A stretch of 64,000 nucleotides of DNA from Arthrobacter sp. 9V. Lineage in GTDB: Bacteria; Actinomycetota; Actinomycetes; Actinomycetales; Micrococcaceae. The first letter of the stretch is position 1; every line of letters starts with the position of its first letter. The stretch is taken from contig NZ_LR732912.1 in NCBI RefSeq assembly GCF_902506065.1, forward strand, positions 2,411,015 through 2,475,014, read 5' to 3'. A program made the position numbers and the translations under genes. This document shows, one piece after another, positions 51,329 to 60,218 of this stretch. The notes under the pieces are model-generated. The model saw only the letters and a list, made by a program, of their open reading frames with translations. It made no database searches and was not told where the DNA came from.

Positions 51329-53398
51329 CTACCCCTGCGCTTGGACAGCGGTGATGGCAACAGTGTTAATGATGTCTTCGATCGTCGATCCCCTGGACAG
51401 GTCATTGATGGGTTTGCGGAGCCCCTGAAGGATAGGCCCGACGGCGACAGCACCGGAAGACTGTTCCACGGCCTTGTAGGTGTTGTTGCCTGTGTTCAGG
51501 TCAGGGAAGACGAAGACTGTCGCCCTTCCCGCGACAGCAGAGGACGGCAGTTTTGAACTCGCGATAGCCGCATCCACCGCGGCGTCATATTGTATGGGCC
51601 CGTCCACCGCAAGATCCGGCCGGGCAGCCGCCACCATATCCGTGGCACGCTTGACCTTGTCCACCGCCGTTCCGGCGCCGGATACGCCAGTAGAGTACGA
51701 CAACATAGCCACCCTTGGCTCGACGCCAAACTGCGCCGCCGTCGTCGCCGTTGCGAGCGCAATGTCCGCCAGTTGCCGGTCCGTTGGATCCGGCACCACA
51801 GCGCAATCCCCGTACACCAGCACGCGGTCCGGAAAGAGCATGAAGAACACCGAGGACACAAGTCCGGTGCCGTGCTGGCTCTTCATGAACTCCAACGCCG
51901 GCCGAATCGTGTTGGCCGTGGTGTGAGCCGCTCCGGAGACCATCCCATCGGCCTCCCCCAGGTGGACCATCATGGTGCCAAAGTAGGCGGCATCGAGCAT
52001 GACTTCCCTGGCCCGTTCCAGGATCACGCCTTTGTGGGCACGCAGCCGCTGATATTCCATCGCGAATCGCTCACGTAATGGCGAGTGGGCGGGGTCGGTG
52101 ATGGTGATGCCACCCACCTCGATGCCCTCGGCCTCGGCAAGCTCCCGGACCGCCGACGGGTTCCCAAGAAGTGTCACGTGGCACACATCCCGGCGACGCA
52201 GAATCTCGGCCGCACGCAACACCCGGCTATCTGTGCCCTCAGCCAGAACGATGCGCTTCTTCTGCTGGCGGGCACGTTCCACGAGGTCATTGAGGAAGCG
52301 CAGCGGCGTCATGGTTGCCGGACGCGGGAGCGCCAGACGTTCCAGCAGCTCCCTTTCGTCAATGGAGCGGGCCCAGATGCCCAGAGCGGCAGCGAGCCGG
52401 CGGCTTTCTCCAGTGTGGATCTCGCTGCGGACGTGCGAGACCCGTTGAGCAGTAGTGTAGCTATCCTCGGTTTCAGCGAAGACGGGGAATGGCGCATGTG
52501 CCACCAAAGGCAGCACGTAACCCGCAGGGACCAAGCCATCCGTCAGGATGACTCCGGACGGCGTGGGCAGCTCCGGTGACAGGGCCGATCCAATGCAAGC
52601 CAGGACGATGTCTGTGCGATCCCCGGGAACAATCACCAGGTTCCCGGGCTCGAGCAGCCGCAGGAAGTTCTCAACATTCATCGCAGCCACTCTCACGCTG
52701 CCCACGTCACGGTCCAGCTCTGCACTGCCCGAGAGCTGTTCAAGCGACAATGACATCGCCACATCTGCCACAGTGGGCGCCGAGATCTCAGGAACCTCGG
52801 GAATCACATAGCTCGGCAGGCTTCCCGTAGCTGTCCTCATGGTTCCCCGGGCTGTGTCGATGTCTGCTGGCCGGGCCCGGTTAACAACCACCGACAACAC
52901 CGTGCATCTGGCTGCCTCCAGCTGCCGTGACGCGTCGGCCACAGTCTCGGTGATCTCCCGCGGACTCAGGCCCTGGGCCCCGATGACAGCAAGAACCGGC
53001 AGGCCCAGATTGTTGGCCAGTTGGGCGTTCAGCTCGAACTCCCTGCCGGCGTCCGGGCCCCTCAAGTCCGAACCGTCCACCACAACCACGTCACATTCTT
53101 CGGCGATGCGTCCGTACTCCTCGAGTGCCCGGGAAGAAACCTCGTCCTCGCGGCCTGCCGCCAGCGCTGCCCGGGCATCCGCCAACGTCATTCCGCCCCG
53201 GCAGCGGACTGACTCCATCTTGTATTGCCTGCGAAGCATCAGGATCAGCGGGTCGTTGGCAGGATCTGTTCCGGTCACGATTGGCCGGTAGAAGCCGAGG
53301 CGGCCTGTTCTGCGGTGCAACGCGTCAGCCATGCCCAGGACCACCAGTGACTTCCCTGCTTCCGGCGCAGCGGACAGAACATAAACGCCTTGGACCAT
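51329..53398 (-). CDS. pta: Phosphate acetyltransferase, long form
   Basis: A 689-residue Pta that interconverts acetyl-phosphate and acetyl-CoA. The N-terminal half (about 1-350) holds the P-loop-like domain (SAAPEAGKS) and DRTGG regulatory domain of long Pta proteins. The catalytic domain follows (VLAEGTDSRVLRAAE, GEADGMVSGAAHTTANTIRPAL, FPDLNTGNN). Start ATG 53398 is behind GGAGGAA; an ATG at 53422 lies before that site. It completes an acetyl-phosphate node with ackA-xfp, although it stands 5 kb away. A weaker DevR-like box (53461) precedes it. Confidence 0.95.
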   Translation of the reverse strand: MVQGVYVLSAAPEAGKSLVVLGMADALHRRTGRLGFYRPIVTGTDPANDPLILMLRRQYKMESVRCRGGMTLADARAALAAGREDEVSSRALEEYGRIAEECDVVVVDGSDLRGPDAGREFELNAQLANNLGLPVLAVIGAQGLSPREITETVADASRQLEAARCTVLSVVVNRARPADIDTARGTMRTATGSLPSYVIPEVPEISAPTVADVAMSLSLEQLSGSAELDRDVGSVRVAAMNVENFLRLLEPGNLVIVPGDRTDIVLACIGSALSPELPTPSGVILTDGLVPAGYVLPLVAHAPFPVFAETEDSYTTAQRVSHVRSEIHTGESRRLAAALGIWARSIDERELLERLALPRPATMTPLRFLNDLVERARQQKKRIVLAEGTDSRVLRAAEILRRRDVCHVTLLGNPSAVRELAEAEGIEVGGITITDPAHSPLRERFAMEYQRLRAHKGVILERAREVMLDAAYFGTMMVHLGEADGMVSGAAHTTANTIRPALEFMKSQHGTGLVSSVFFMLFPDRVLVYGDCAVVPDPTDRQLADIALATATTAAQFGVEPRVAMLSYSTGVSGAGTAVDKVKRATDMVAAARPDLAVDGPIQYDAAVDAAIASSKLPSSAVAGRATVFVFPDLNTGNNTYKAVEQSSGAVAVGPILQGLRKPINDLSRGSTIEDIINTVAITAVQAQG

Positions 53399-53460
53399 GG
53401 TGTATTCCTCCGGGCCGATCATCCGATGCTTCAGGTTCCACCCAGCGGGCCCTCAAGACC

Positions 53461-53475
53461 AGAGCCAAAGGTCAT
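53461..53475 (-). promoter_or_regulatory. Weak DevR-like box before pta
   Basis: The minus strand reads ATGACCTTTGGCTCT, 12 of 15 consensus positions, 62 nt before the pta start. This is weaker evidence than the other boxes. Confidence 0.4.
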
Positions 53476-53494
53476 GGTGGCAACGTTTCCTCTC

Positions 53495-53509
53495 GGGACC
53501 TTGGACTCT
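53495..53509 (+). promoter_or_regulatory. DevR-like box before split-barrel gene copy 2
   Basis: GGGACCTTGGACTCT matches 13 of 15 consensus positions and lies 96 nt before ATG 53606. It is farther from the start than at the leaderless genes, consistent with the true ribosome-binding site of this gene. Confidence 0.5.
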
Positions 53510-53605
53510 GTTGGTGGCGGGGAGCCGGTCATAGGCTCGGGAGCATCGAAACCAACGGCAACGCGGCGATTCGCAAGCAGCCACCGCACCCAGGAGACAC
53601 AGACC

Positions 53606-54028
53606 ATGGAAACCGACGAACGCCCCGGAACCGTCCTGTCCGAAGCCGACTCATGGAGGGTTCTGGAACGAAACCAACATGGTCGTTTGGCAGTCAGCGT
53701 CCTTGGTGAACCGGACATCTACCCACTGAACTTCATCGCCCACAACCAGCGGCTGCTGGTCAGGACGAATCCGGGAACCAAACTCGCTGAGCTCACTGTC
53801 AATGAGAAGGTTGCCTTCGAAGTTGAGGAGATCGTCGACGCCGAAGCCTGGAGTGTTGTCCTTAAGGGGACCGCCAGGGTGATCGAGTCACAATCGGAGA
53901 TCGACGAAGCGGACAAGCTGCCCTTGAAGCCGTGGATTCCGACGCGCAAATACACCTACGTGGAGATCACCCCTACCCGGGTCCATGGCCGCCACTTTGA
54001 ACTCGGTGATGAGCCGGAACGGTATTGA
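53606..54028 (+). CDS. Pyridoxamine 5'-phosphate oxidase-like split-barrel flavoprotein, copy 2
   Basis: A 140-residue member of the same split-barrel group as copies 1 and 3, with ADSWRVLERNQHGRLAV, YPLNFIAHNQRLLVRTNPGTK and AWSVVLKGTARV. Start ATG 53606 has AGGAG nine nt upstream; the frame upstream to 53390 is non-coding promoter sequence between pta and this gene. It converges on the P1B ATPase with a 56-bp overlap. Likely FMN or F420 binding; the substrate is unknown. Confidence 0.88.
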   Translation: METDERPGTVLSEADSWRVLERNQHGRLAVSVLGEPDIYPLNFIAHNQRLLVRTNPGTKLAELTVNEKVAFEVEEIVDAEAWSVVLKGTARVIESQSEIDEADKLPLKPWIPTRKYTYVEITPTRVHGRHFELGDEPERY

Positions 54029-55901
54029 CCCCATGGCCGTCCGCAGCGTGCACTGGCACAACAGACCGTCCGGGACCTAAAGCCCTCAGGGCGTTGAGAA
54101 TCGTGGCAAGATCCACCAGCTCCTGCAGCAGCGCCCCGGCGACGGCCGGAATCATGCCTAACGAGGCCATCACCATCAGGCCGAGGCTCAGCAGTATCCC
54201 AGTCCAGATACTGGTTCGGGCGATGCGAAGAGTCCGCTGCCCGATGCCAACAGCCACCGCGGCTTTGGACAGATCGTCAACCATAATCACCACGTCCGCC
54301 GACTCGCTGGCCGCAGTGGCGCCTTTGGCACCCATGGCGATGCCGACGTCGGCCGCTGCCAGTACCGGAGCGTCGTTGACGCCGTCGCCCACCATCATCA
54401 CTGGCCTGAGCCGAACAGCGGCTATGGCAGTGACTTTGTCAGCAGGCAGGCATTCGGCCATGACGTTGTTGATGCCCGCCTCCGCCGCGATGTGTTGGGC
54501 TGTCGTTGCAGAGTCTCCGGTCAGGAGCATGGTCTCCACGACTCCCAGCCTCCGAAGCTCCGTCAGGGTTGCCTCCGCATTGCGCCGCAACGGATCGCTC
54601 ATGATCAACGTGCCGGCGAACCGGCCATCCACGCCGACGTAAATCCCGAGATGGCCTCCAGGCAGTGGCATCTTCTCGAAGCCGGTCACCAAGGAGCCGA
54701 CGTAAGCAGGCTTTCCCACCACCACGTGGTGGTTTCCGCAGGCCGCCGTCACCCCGTTGGTTGCATGTTCGCTCGCGCTCGTTGCCGGTACAAGCCCCAG
54801 ACCCCGCGCCCTGGCGGCTGCCATGACTGAAGCAGCCAGGACGTGGGTGGAATACTGCTCGGCGGAGGCCGCCAACTGGAGCAAGTTGTCTTCGGACAGT
54901 TTCGAGGCAGGGGCCACCCGGATTCCGGCCAGGGAAGGATTGCCTTGGGTGAGGGTCCCCGTCTTGTCGAAAACGGCGGTCCTGACTCTGCTGAGTTGCT
55001 CAAGGGTCCCCGCGTTTTTGATGATGATACCGGCGTGGGCGGCCCTGCTGGTCCCTGCAAGAAACGCGACAGGTGCCGCTATCAGCAAAGGACAGGGGGT
55101 AGCTACCACCAGAACCTCAGCGAACCGTCCGGGATCCTGGCTGAAGAACCACGCAGCGCCAGCCAGCACCAAGGCAACCAGCGTGAACGGCACAGCATAT
55201 CTGTCGGCAAGCCGTACCGTCGGTGCGCGGCTTGCGGCAGCTTCCTGGACCAAGGCAACTATTTGGCTGTACTGGGAATCTGCCGCAGTTGCGGTGGCCT
55301 TCATTCGTACGGCGTCGGCCCCGTTGATCGAGCCGCTGAGCAGCAGGTCGCCTTTGGTTCGCTCAGCTGGCAAACTTTCGCCGGTCAGCGCTGACTCGTC
55401 GAAGATTCCGACGTCGGACAGCAAGGCACCGTCCACCGGAACCAACTCTGACGGTCTGACCAACAGCACGTCCCCCCGCGCCACCGCCCCCACCAAGATA
55501 TCTTCCACGGGCATCCCGGGCCGTTCGCGGTGTGCGTTCCGCGGGGACCGGTCCAGAAGTGCACGGAGCTCCCTGGTAGCGCGGCCTTGGGCAAATTGTT
55601 CCAGAGCTTCGCCGCCTGTCAGCATCAGCACCACAATCAGAGATGCCAGGTACTCACCCACCGCAACAGTCGAACAGATGGCCATCACGGCCAGGAGATC
55701 TATCCCCCAGCGTCCGTGCAGGAGTCCTTTGATCATTGTCCCTGCCCGATAGAGGGCAACACTGAGGGCAAAGATACTCGCCAACCCTTGGGCTGGCGGA
55801 ATTTGTCCGACGACTGTCAGGACCGCGACGGCGATCAGCACCACCAAGGTTGCTGTCACTAAAGGAAAACGCGAAGCCAGCTGTAGCAGATGATGTCTCA
55901 T
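53973..55901 (-). CDS. P1B-type metal-exporting ATPase, TPCP class (P1B-5-like)
   Basis: A 642-residue heavy-metal ATPase. It has TGES (173-176), the metal site TPCP (268-271), D312 in DKTGTLTQ, the GDGVNDAP hinge and LLQELVD in the last helices. TPCP with a following QExxD pattern is that of the P1B-5 class, which includes the nickel/iron exporter Nia of Sinorhizobium meliloti. There is no N-terminal metal-binding domain. It is the last gene of an operon with an alcohol dehydrogenase and split-barrel copy 3. The metal assignment (Fe2+ or Ni2+) is inference from the motif. Confidence 0.9.
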   Translation of the reverse strand: MRHHLLQLASRFPLVTATLVVLIAVAVLTVVGQIPPAQGLASIFALSVALYRAGTMIKGLLHGRWGIDLLAVMAICSTVAVGEYLASLIVVLMLTGGEALEQFAQGRATRELRALLDRSPRNAHRERPGMPVEDILVGAVARGDVLLVRPSELVPVDGALLSDVGIFDESALTGESLPAERTKGDLLLSGSINGADAVRMKATATAADSQYSQIVALVQEAAASRAPTVRLADRYAVPFTLVALVLAGAAWFFSQDPGRFAEVLVVATPCPLLIAAPVAFLAGTSRAAHAGIIIKNAGTLEQLSRVRTAVFDKTGTLTQGNPSLAGIRVAPASKLSEDNLLQLAASAEQYSTHVLAASVMAAARARGLGLVPATSASEHATNGVTAACGNHHVVVGKPAYVGSLVTGFEKMPLPGGHLGIYVGVDGRFAGTLIMSDPLRRNAEATLTELRRLGVVETMLLTGDSATTAQHIAAEAGINNVMAECLPADKVTAIAAVRLRPVMMVGDGVNDAPVLAAADVGIAMGAKGATAASESADVVIMVDDLSKAAVAVGIGQRTLRIARTSIWTGILLSLGLMVMASLGMIPAVAGALLQELVDLATILNALRALGPGRSVVPVHAADGHGVNTVPAHHRVQSGGHGPG

Positions 55902-55910
55902 GTCCGCGGA

Positions 55911-56978
55911 TCAGTCATGAGAGGTTCGGCTCAGAACCACCTTCAGGGCGCCCGTTTCCCCAGCACGCGAGAACGTGTCATAGGCGTCCATGATCTGCTC
56001 GAGCTCGAAATGATGGGTAGCGAACTTATCTGCGGGCAGCTTGTGTTGGGCCACCAAGCGAAGCAGCATCGGAGTGGTGTTGGTGTTGACCAGTCCCATG
56101 CTGATGTTGATGTTTTGAATCCACAGATCCTGGAGGGGCAGCTGGACGGGTTTTCCGTGGACCCCGATGTTGGCTACGTGCCCGCCCGGCCGGACCAGGC
56201 GCAGGGCCATGTCAAAGGTCTCCGGAATTCCGACGGCTTCCATGGCCACGTCCACCCCGGCGCCATCAGTGAGGGCGAGAACGTCCGCCATCCATTCGGG
56301 GTTGCTGGGATTGACCGTGTGCGTGGCTCCGAAGCCGCGGGATTTGGCGAGGCGGCCCTCGTCCGGATCAATGGCCACCACGGTGGCTGCGCCGTGCAGT
56401 CCGGCTGTTGCCATGGCCGCCAGGCCTATGGGTCCCGCCCCCACGATCGCCACGACGTCACCCGGGACCACGTGCCCGGCCTGGACGCCGATTTCGAAGG
56501 CCGTGGGCAATATGTCGGAAAGCATCACGGCTTCGGCATCCGTTACGCCGTGAGGAAGTTTGTGCAGGGAGTTCTCCGCATAGGGAACCCGGACGAATTC
56601 GGCTTGCGTCCCGTCAATGAGGTGGCCGAAGATCCAGCCGGTTCCAGCTTGTCCTTCATCACCAAGACAATGGGAAAACAGTCCTTTCCTGCAATTGCCG
56701 CAATGCCCGCATGACTTGATGCAGGAGATGATGACCCGTTCCCCAGGGCTGAGTGAACTGACCGAACTTCCAACCTCGGTGACGGTCCCCACTCCCTCGT
56801 GCCCGAGGATGCGACCCGGCTGGACAGCCGGGACATCCCCCTTGAGGATGTGCAAATCCGTACCGCAGATGGTGGTGGTGTCGATGCGCACGATCGCGTC
56901 GGTGGGATGCAGGATCACGGGATCCGGAACCTCTGTCCAGGACTTTTCGCCGGGGCCACCGTAGACGAGTGCCTTCAT
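55911..56978 (-). CDS. Zinc-dependent alcohol dehydrogenase (MDR family)
   Basis: A 355-residue medium-chain dehydrogenase. Catalytic zinc ligands are in TICGTDLH and GHEGVG, the structural zinc site in CGHCGNCRKGLFSHC, and the NAD-binding motif is GAGPIG. Start ATG 56978 has AAGGACGG upstream; a longer frame to 57053 has no site. It lies between split-barrel copy 3 and the P1B ATPase, 9 nt before the latter, in a probable DevR-regulated operon. It could dispose of reducing power to an alcohol under oxygen limitation. Substrate unknown. Confidence 0.93.
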   Translation of the reverse strand: MKALVYGGPGEKSWTEVPDPVILHPTDAIVRIDTTTICGTDLHILKGDVPAVQPGRILGHEGVGTVTEVGSSVSSLSPGERVIISCIKSCGHCGNCRKGLFSHCLGDEGQAGTGWIFGHLIDGTQAEFVRVPYAENSLHKLPHGVTDAEAVMLSDILPTAFEIGVQAGHVVPGDVVAIVGAGPIGLAAMATAGLHGAATVVAIDPDEGRLAKSRGFGATHTVNPSNPEWMADVLALTDGAGVDVAMEAVGIPETFDMALRLVRPGGHVANIGVHGKPVQLPLQDLWIQNINISMGLVNTNTTPMLLRLVAQHKLPADKFATHHFELEQIMDAYDTFSRAGETGALKVVLSRTSHD

Positions 56979-57065
56979 TGTGTTAGTCCGTCCTTGTAGT
57001 GCCTGGCTGAAACACCGGGCGTACGTGATGGCACTGCCGTTCGACGGCGGCACTCGGGTTGGACG

Positions 57066-57536
57066 TCATTCCAAACCTGCCCGGGTGGCATCGTCGAGCG
57101 GACTCCACCATGTCAACGGTGGAGTCACCTCAAAGCGGCGACCAGTCAAAGAGGTAGGAACGATCCGAACAAAATGATCCTTCCGCCCCGCCTGCCACGG
57201 GAAAAGCAACAGACCAGCGGTGTCCAGCACTTCTTGGGTCAGTTTGATGCTCTCTGCTGATCCTTTGACCACCACGCTCCACGCGACACCGGAATTTTGG
57301 TCTACTCCATCGGCTTCCAACGCTACCGGGATATCGCTGAGGGCAGCGTGGAGCTTACTCCCCTCGCCGGTGCGGAAGACCAGCGTGCCGTGATCTGCTT
57401 TGTAATTGATGGGAAAGATGTCGGGATGGTCCTGCGCCCAGACTGCGAGCCGGCCCACGGAGACACTGCGCAGCAGTTCCCAACACTGCTTGTTGTCCAG
57501 GACCTCAGCTTCCGGCACTGTGAGTTTGTTCGTCAT
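57066..57536 (-). CDS. Pyridoxamine 5'-phosphate oxidase-like split-barrel flavoprotein, copy 3
   Basis: A 156-residue paralogue with NKQCWELLRSVSVGRLAVW, FPINYKADHGTLVFRTGEGSK and AWSVVVKGSAE. Start ATG 57536 has no ribosome-binding site, but TACGGT is exactly 6 nt upstream and a DevR-like box 34 nt upstream, so a leaderless mRNA is predicted. It heads the operon with the alcohol dehydrogenase and the P1B ATPase and is divergent from the sensor kinase. Its first residues match the truncated copy at 62661 (TVPEAEV, CW). Confidence 0.88.
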   Translation of the reverse strand: MTNKLTVPEAEVLDNKQCWELLRSVSVGRLAVWAQDHPDIFPINYKADHGTLVFRTGEGSKLHAALSDIPVALEADGVDQNSGVAWSVVVKGSAESIKLTQEVLDTAGLLLFPWQAGRKDHFVRIVPTSLTGRRFEVTPPLTWWSPLDDATRAGLE

Positions 57537-57570
57537 GGTTTGACCGTAAGTCCGGTGGCGCCAGGGCAAC

Positions 57571-57585
57571 AGGGCACAAAGGCCT
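57571..57585 (-). promoter_or_regulatory. DevR-like box for split-barrel gene copy 3
   Basis: The minus strand reads AGGCCTTTGTGCCCT, 12 of 15 consensus positions. It is 22 nt before TACGGT (57548-57543), which is 6 nt before the ATG. The geometry is the same as for copy 1. Confidence 0.6.
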
Positions 57586-57640
57586 ACACACACTCGGGGC
57601 CATGGCCCGTTCAGAAGTGCCAGAGTAGTCTGGCAGCAAG

Positions 57641-57655
57641 GAGCCCTTAGGGTCC
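57641..57655 (+). promoter_or_regulatory. Possible DevR-like box before the sensor kinase
   Basis: GAGCCCTTAGGGTCC is a near palindrome 35 nt before the kinase GTG. It matches only 10 of 15 positions of the local consensus, but its dyad resembles DosR boxes of mycobacteria. Weak call. Confidence 0.35.
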
Positions 57656-57690
57656 GTCGCAGGATTTCCAGCATTCTTCGAAAGGAACTT

Positions 57691-59400
57691 GTGAACGACT
57701 CGGAAACACCTGAGCCGCAGCCCAACGTTGTACCGAGGATCCGGATTGAAGACCTCCTCAAGGACTTCGTTGGCCGCGCCGGGGAACTTTTGCAGGCACA
57801 GGAAAGAACCCGGGGTCTACTCGAAGCAGTTGTCGCCGTAGCAGAGGACCTGAGTCTCGAAGCGGTGCTCAACCGCGTGGTGACCTCCGCCTGCCAGCTG
57901 CTTCAGGCCCGCTATGGGGCCTTGGGCGTCCTTGGCGAGGACAACGCCCTCAGTCATTTCATCACCGTGGGCATAGACGACGAGCTCGCTCAACGCATCG
58001 GCCCGCTTCCTACTGGCCACGGCGTCCTCGGACTGCTCATCAGCGAGCCGGCACCGCTGCGCCTCCACGATCTCAGCCACCACCCTAAAGCCTATGGATT
58101 TCCGCGACACCACCCACCCATGAAGTCATTTCTTGGGGTTCCGGTACGGGTAAGGGACGTGGTGTTCGGCAACCTATACCTGACCGAAAAGGAAGGTGGC
58201 GGGGACTTCACTCCCGAAGATGAGGACCTGGCCGTGGCGCTGGCTGCAGCGGCCGGGGTGGCAATCGAGAATGCCCGGCTGTATGAAGACGCAAGGCGAC
58301 GGGCATCCTGGCTGGAAGCCTGCATGGACGTTACAGGAAGAATGCTGGGCGGCGAGCAAAGGGACCAGGCTGAGAACTCGGCTCTGGACCTGATCGCGGC
58401 GAGAGCCCTCCGGGAGTCAGGTAGCCATCTGGCCTTGATCCTTGTTCCATCCCCGAATGGTACTTACGTAGTTGCCGGCACCGCCGGAGCGCACAGCACC
58501 GATTTCGCTGGCGTGTCCTTGGATATGGAAGCCCCCGAAGTCCAGGCAGTTGCAAGCACCGGGAAGCCAGTATGCCTTGATGATTCCCCGAAACTGCTCG
58601 GCATTGCTCGTGAAGGAGCCGCAGCCAAACTCTTGATCATCGACCTCAGCGCCCAAGGAGCCCACCACGGCCTCTTGGTCCTTGCCCGCGATCCCGGTAC
58701 CGGCTGTTTTTCAAAGACCGATGCTGAAATGGGGGCGGTCTTCGGTTCGCACGTTGCCCTCGCACTGGCCCTGGAACGGATTCACCGGCTACGGGAACAA
58801 GTAGTGGTCTTCTCCGACAGGGACAGGATCGCCCGGGATCTCCACGACCTGGTCATACAACGTCTGTTCGCAGCTGGACTGAGCGTTCAAAGCCTACGGC
58901 ATTTCACCACCGGCGAGTCTGCCTTGAGCAGGATTGACGCTGTCACGGAAGAACTGGACACAAGCATCCGCGACCTCCGGAACACCATCTATTCACTGCA
59001 GGACAATAGCCGTGAACGAGAGCCGTTGAGCGGCCGCATCCTCCAGTCCATCCAGACCGCTGCCCAGTCCCTGTCCTACGCGCCACATCTAACGTTGGCT
59101 GGCCCCGTTGACTCGGTAGATGACGACGCCATCATCAAACACCTGCTGGCCGTCCTGTCTGAGAGCCTTAGCAATGCAGTGCGCCACTCAGGAGCTCAAT
59201 CGATCAATGTCTCCGTATCAGTGGCCAACGGACGCCTGAACCTGGAAGTCGTGGACGACGGATGCGGGTTTGTGGAGCCTGCCCCGGGAAACGGTCTGGC
59301 CAACTTAGCCCGACGTGCTTTGGAGATGAACGGCACCAGTACCATCGTCAGCACGCCTGGCAACGGGACATCCGTGAGATGGTGTGTTCCGCTCAGCTGA
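57691..59400 (+). CDS. devS: DevS/DosS-like GAF-GAF sensor histidine kinase
   Basis: A 569-residue kinase with two GAF domains (about 60-200 and 210-370), a HisKA_3 dimerisation domain with phospho-acceptor H385 in RDLHDLVIQRL, and a C-terminal ATPase (ESLSNAVRHSG, DDGCGF). GAF-A contains FPRHHPPMKSFLGVP. In DevS of M. tuberculosis the equivalent YHPPM carries the heme ligand His149, so H141 probably binds heme and senses O2, NO or CO. The start is GTG 57691 with AAAGGA upstream. It converges on the DevR-like gene instead of following it, unlike mycobacteria. Confidence 0.93.
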   Translation: MNDSETPEPQPNVVPRIRIEDLLKDFVGRAGELLQAQERTRGLLEAVVAVAEDLSLEAVLNRVVTSACQLLQARYGALGVLGEDNALSHFITVGIDDELAQRIGPLPTGHGVLGLLISEPAPLRLHDLSHHPKAYGFPRHHPPMKSFLGVPVRVRDVVFGNLYLTEKEGGGDFTPEDEDLAVALAAAAGVAIENARLYEDARRRASWLEACMDVTGRMLGGEQRDQAENSALDLIAARALRESGSHLALILVPSPNGTYVVAGTAGAHSTDFAGVSLDMEAPEVQAVASTGKPVCLDDSPKLLGIAREGAAAKLLIIDLSAQGAHHGLLVLARDPGTGCFSKTDAEMGAVFGSHVALALALERIHRLREQVVVFSDRDRIARDLHDLVIQRLFAAGLSVQSLRHFTTGESALSRIDAVTEELDTSIRDLRNTIYSLQDNSREREPLSGRILQSIQTAAQSLSYAPHLTLAGPVDSVDDDAIIKHLLAVLSESLSNAVRHSGAQSINVSVSVANGRLNLEVVDDGCGFVEPAPGNGLANLARRALEMNGTSTIVSTPGNGTSVRWCVPLS

Positions 59401-59404
59401 TCGT

Positions 59405-60103
59405 TCAGCGCAGGGAACCGGCATCCTCTCCAGGTGTTTGAGCCATGAACACCGCCGCCTGGGTTCTGCGCTCAAATCCGAGTTTGGCCAGCAGGGATGA
59501 GACGTAGTTCTTGACCGTTTTTTCTGCGAGGAGCATATCCTCGCCGATTTGGCGGTTGGTCATACCTTGTCCAACATATTCAAGGACCCGTCGCTCTTGG
59601 GGCGTGAGGGATGCCGTTCTGGGATCTTCCCTCTTTGGAGCCGTGAGGCCCTGAATGATTCTCGTCTTGACAGCTTCGTCGAACAACGACTCGCCGCCTG
59701 CGGCTTTTCGTATGGCGCCGAGGAGGTCTGTGCCCCCAATTTCCTTCAGTACGTAGCCTGCGGCCCCCGCAAGGACAGCGGCGCGGAGGGCTTGTTCGTC
59801 GTCGTAGCTTGTCAAAATCAGGCAATTCACTGCAGGGTCGATGGAGCGAACGTCCCGGCATACCTCGATTCCGGTGCCGTCCGGCAACCGGGCGTCCAGA
59901 ACAGCTACATCGGGACGTAATGCGGGAATCCGGCGGGTCGCTTCTTCCGCCGAACCGGACATGCCGACGACCACGAATCCTTCGCCTTCCAAAAGTTCCT
60001 GGAGGCCTCTACGAACCAACTCATGGTCGTCGAGGATGAAAATGCGGATTGGCTCTCCGGGGAAAACGCCTGTGGCCTGGCCTGCTGTTTCCGGGCGATC
60101 CAT
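59405..60103 (-). CDS. devR: DevR/DosR-like response regulator (NarL/LuxR type)
   Basis: A 232-residue response regulator. The receiver domain has D25/D26, phospho-acceptor D70 in VAVLDARLPDG, LILTSY and the Lys in GYVLKE. The LuxR-type HTH contains LTPQERRVLEYVGQG and AEKTVKNYVSSLLAKLG followed by ERRTQAAVF, nearly the same as in DosR of M. tuberculosis. Start ATG 60103 is behind AGGAGA; an upstream frame to 60355 is promoter sequence. Two DevR-like boxes in its promoter suggest autoregulation. Its gene ends 4 nt from the convergent kinase. Confidence 0.94.
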   Translation of the reverse strand: MDRPETAGQATGVFPGEPIRIFILDDHELVRRGLQELLEGEGFVVVGMSGSAEEATRRIPALRPDVAVLDARLPDGTGIEVCRDVRSIDPAVNCLILTSYDDEQALRAAVLAGAAGYVLKEIGGTDLLGAIRKAAGGESLFDEAVKTRIIQGLTAPKREDPRTASLTPQERRVLEYVGQGMTNRQIGEDMLLAEKTVKNYVSSLLAKLGFERRTQAAVFMAQTPGEDAGSLR

Positions 60104-60193
60104 GATTCTCCTGTCCGGCGGCGGATAGCCGCGATATCGAGAGCTCGTATTGTGGCCCTTCCAAATTCTTGCTGACTGCCGGCCCTGCCCACA

Positions 60194-60208
60194 AGGGCCC
60201 AAGGACCC
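60194..60208 (-). promoter_or_regulatory. DevR-like box upstream of devR
   Basis: The minus strand reads GGGTCCTTGGGCCCT, 13 of 15 positions, 90 nt before the devR start. It would allow positive autoregulation as in mycobacteria. Confidence 0.5.
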
Positions 60209-60218
60209 TGCCGCTAGT

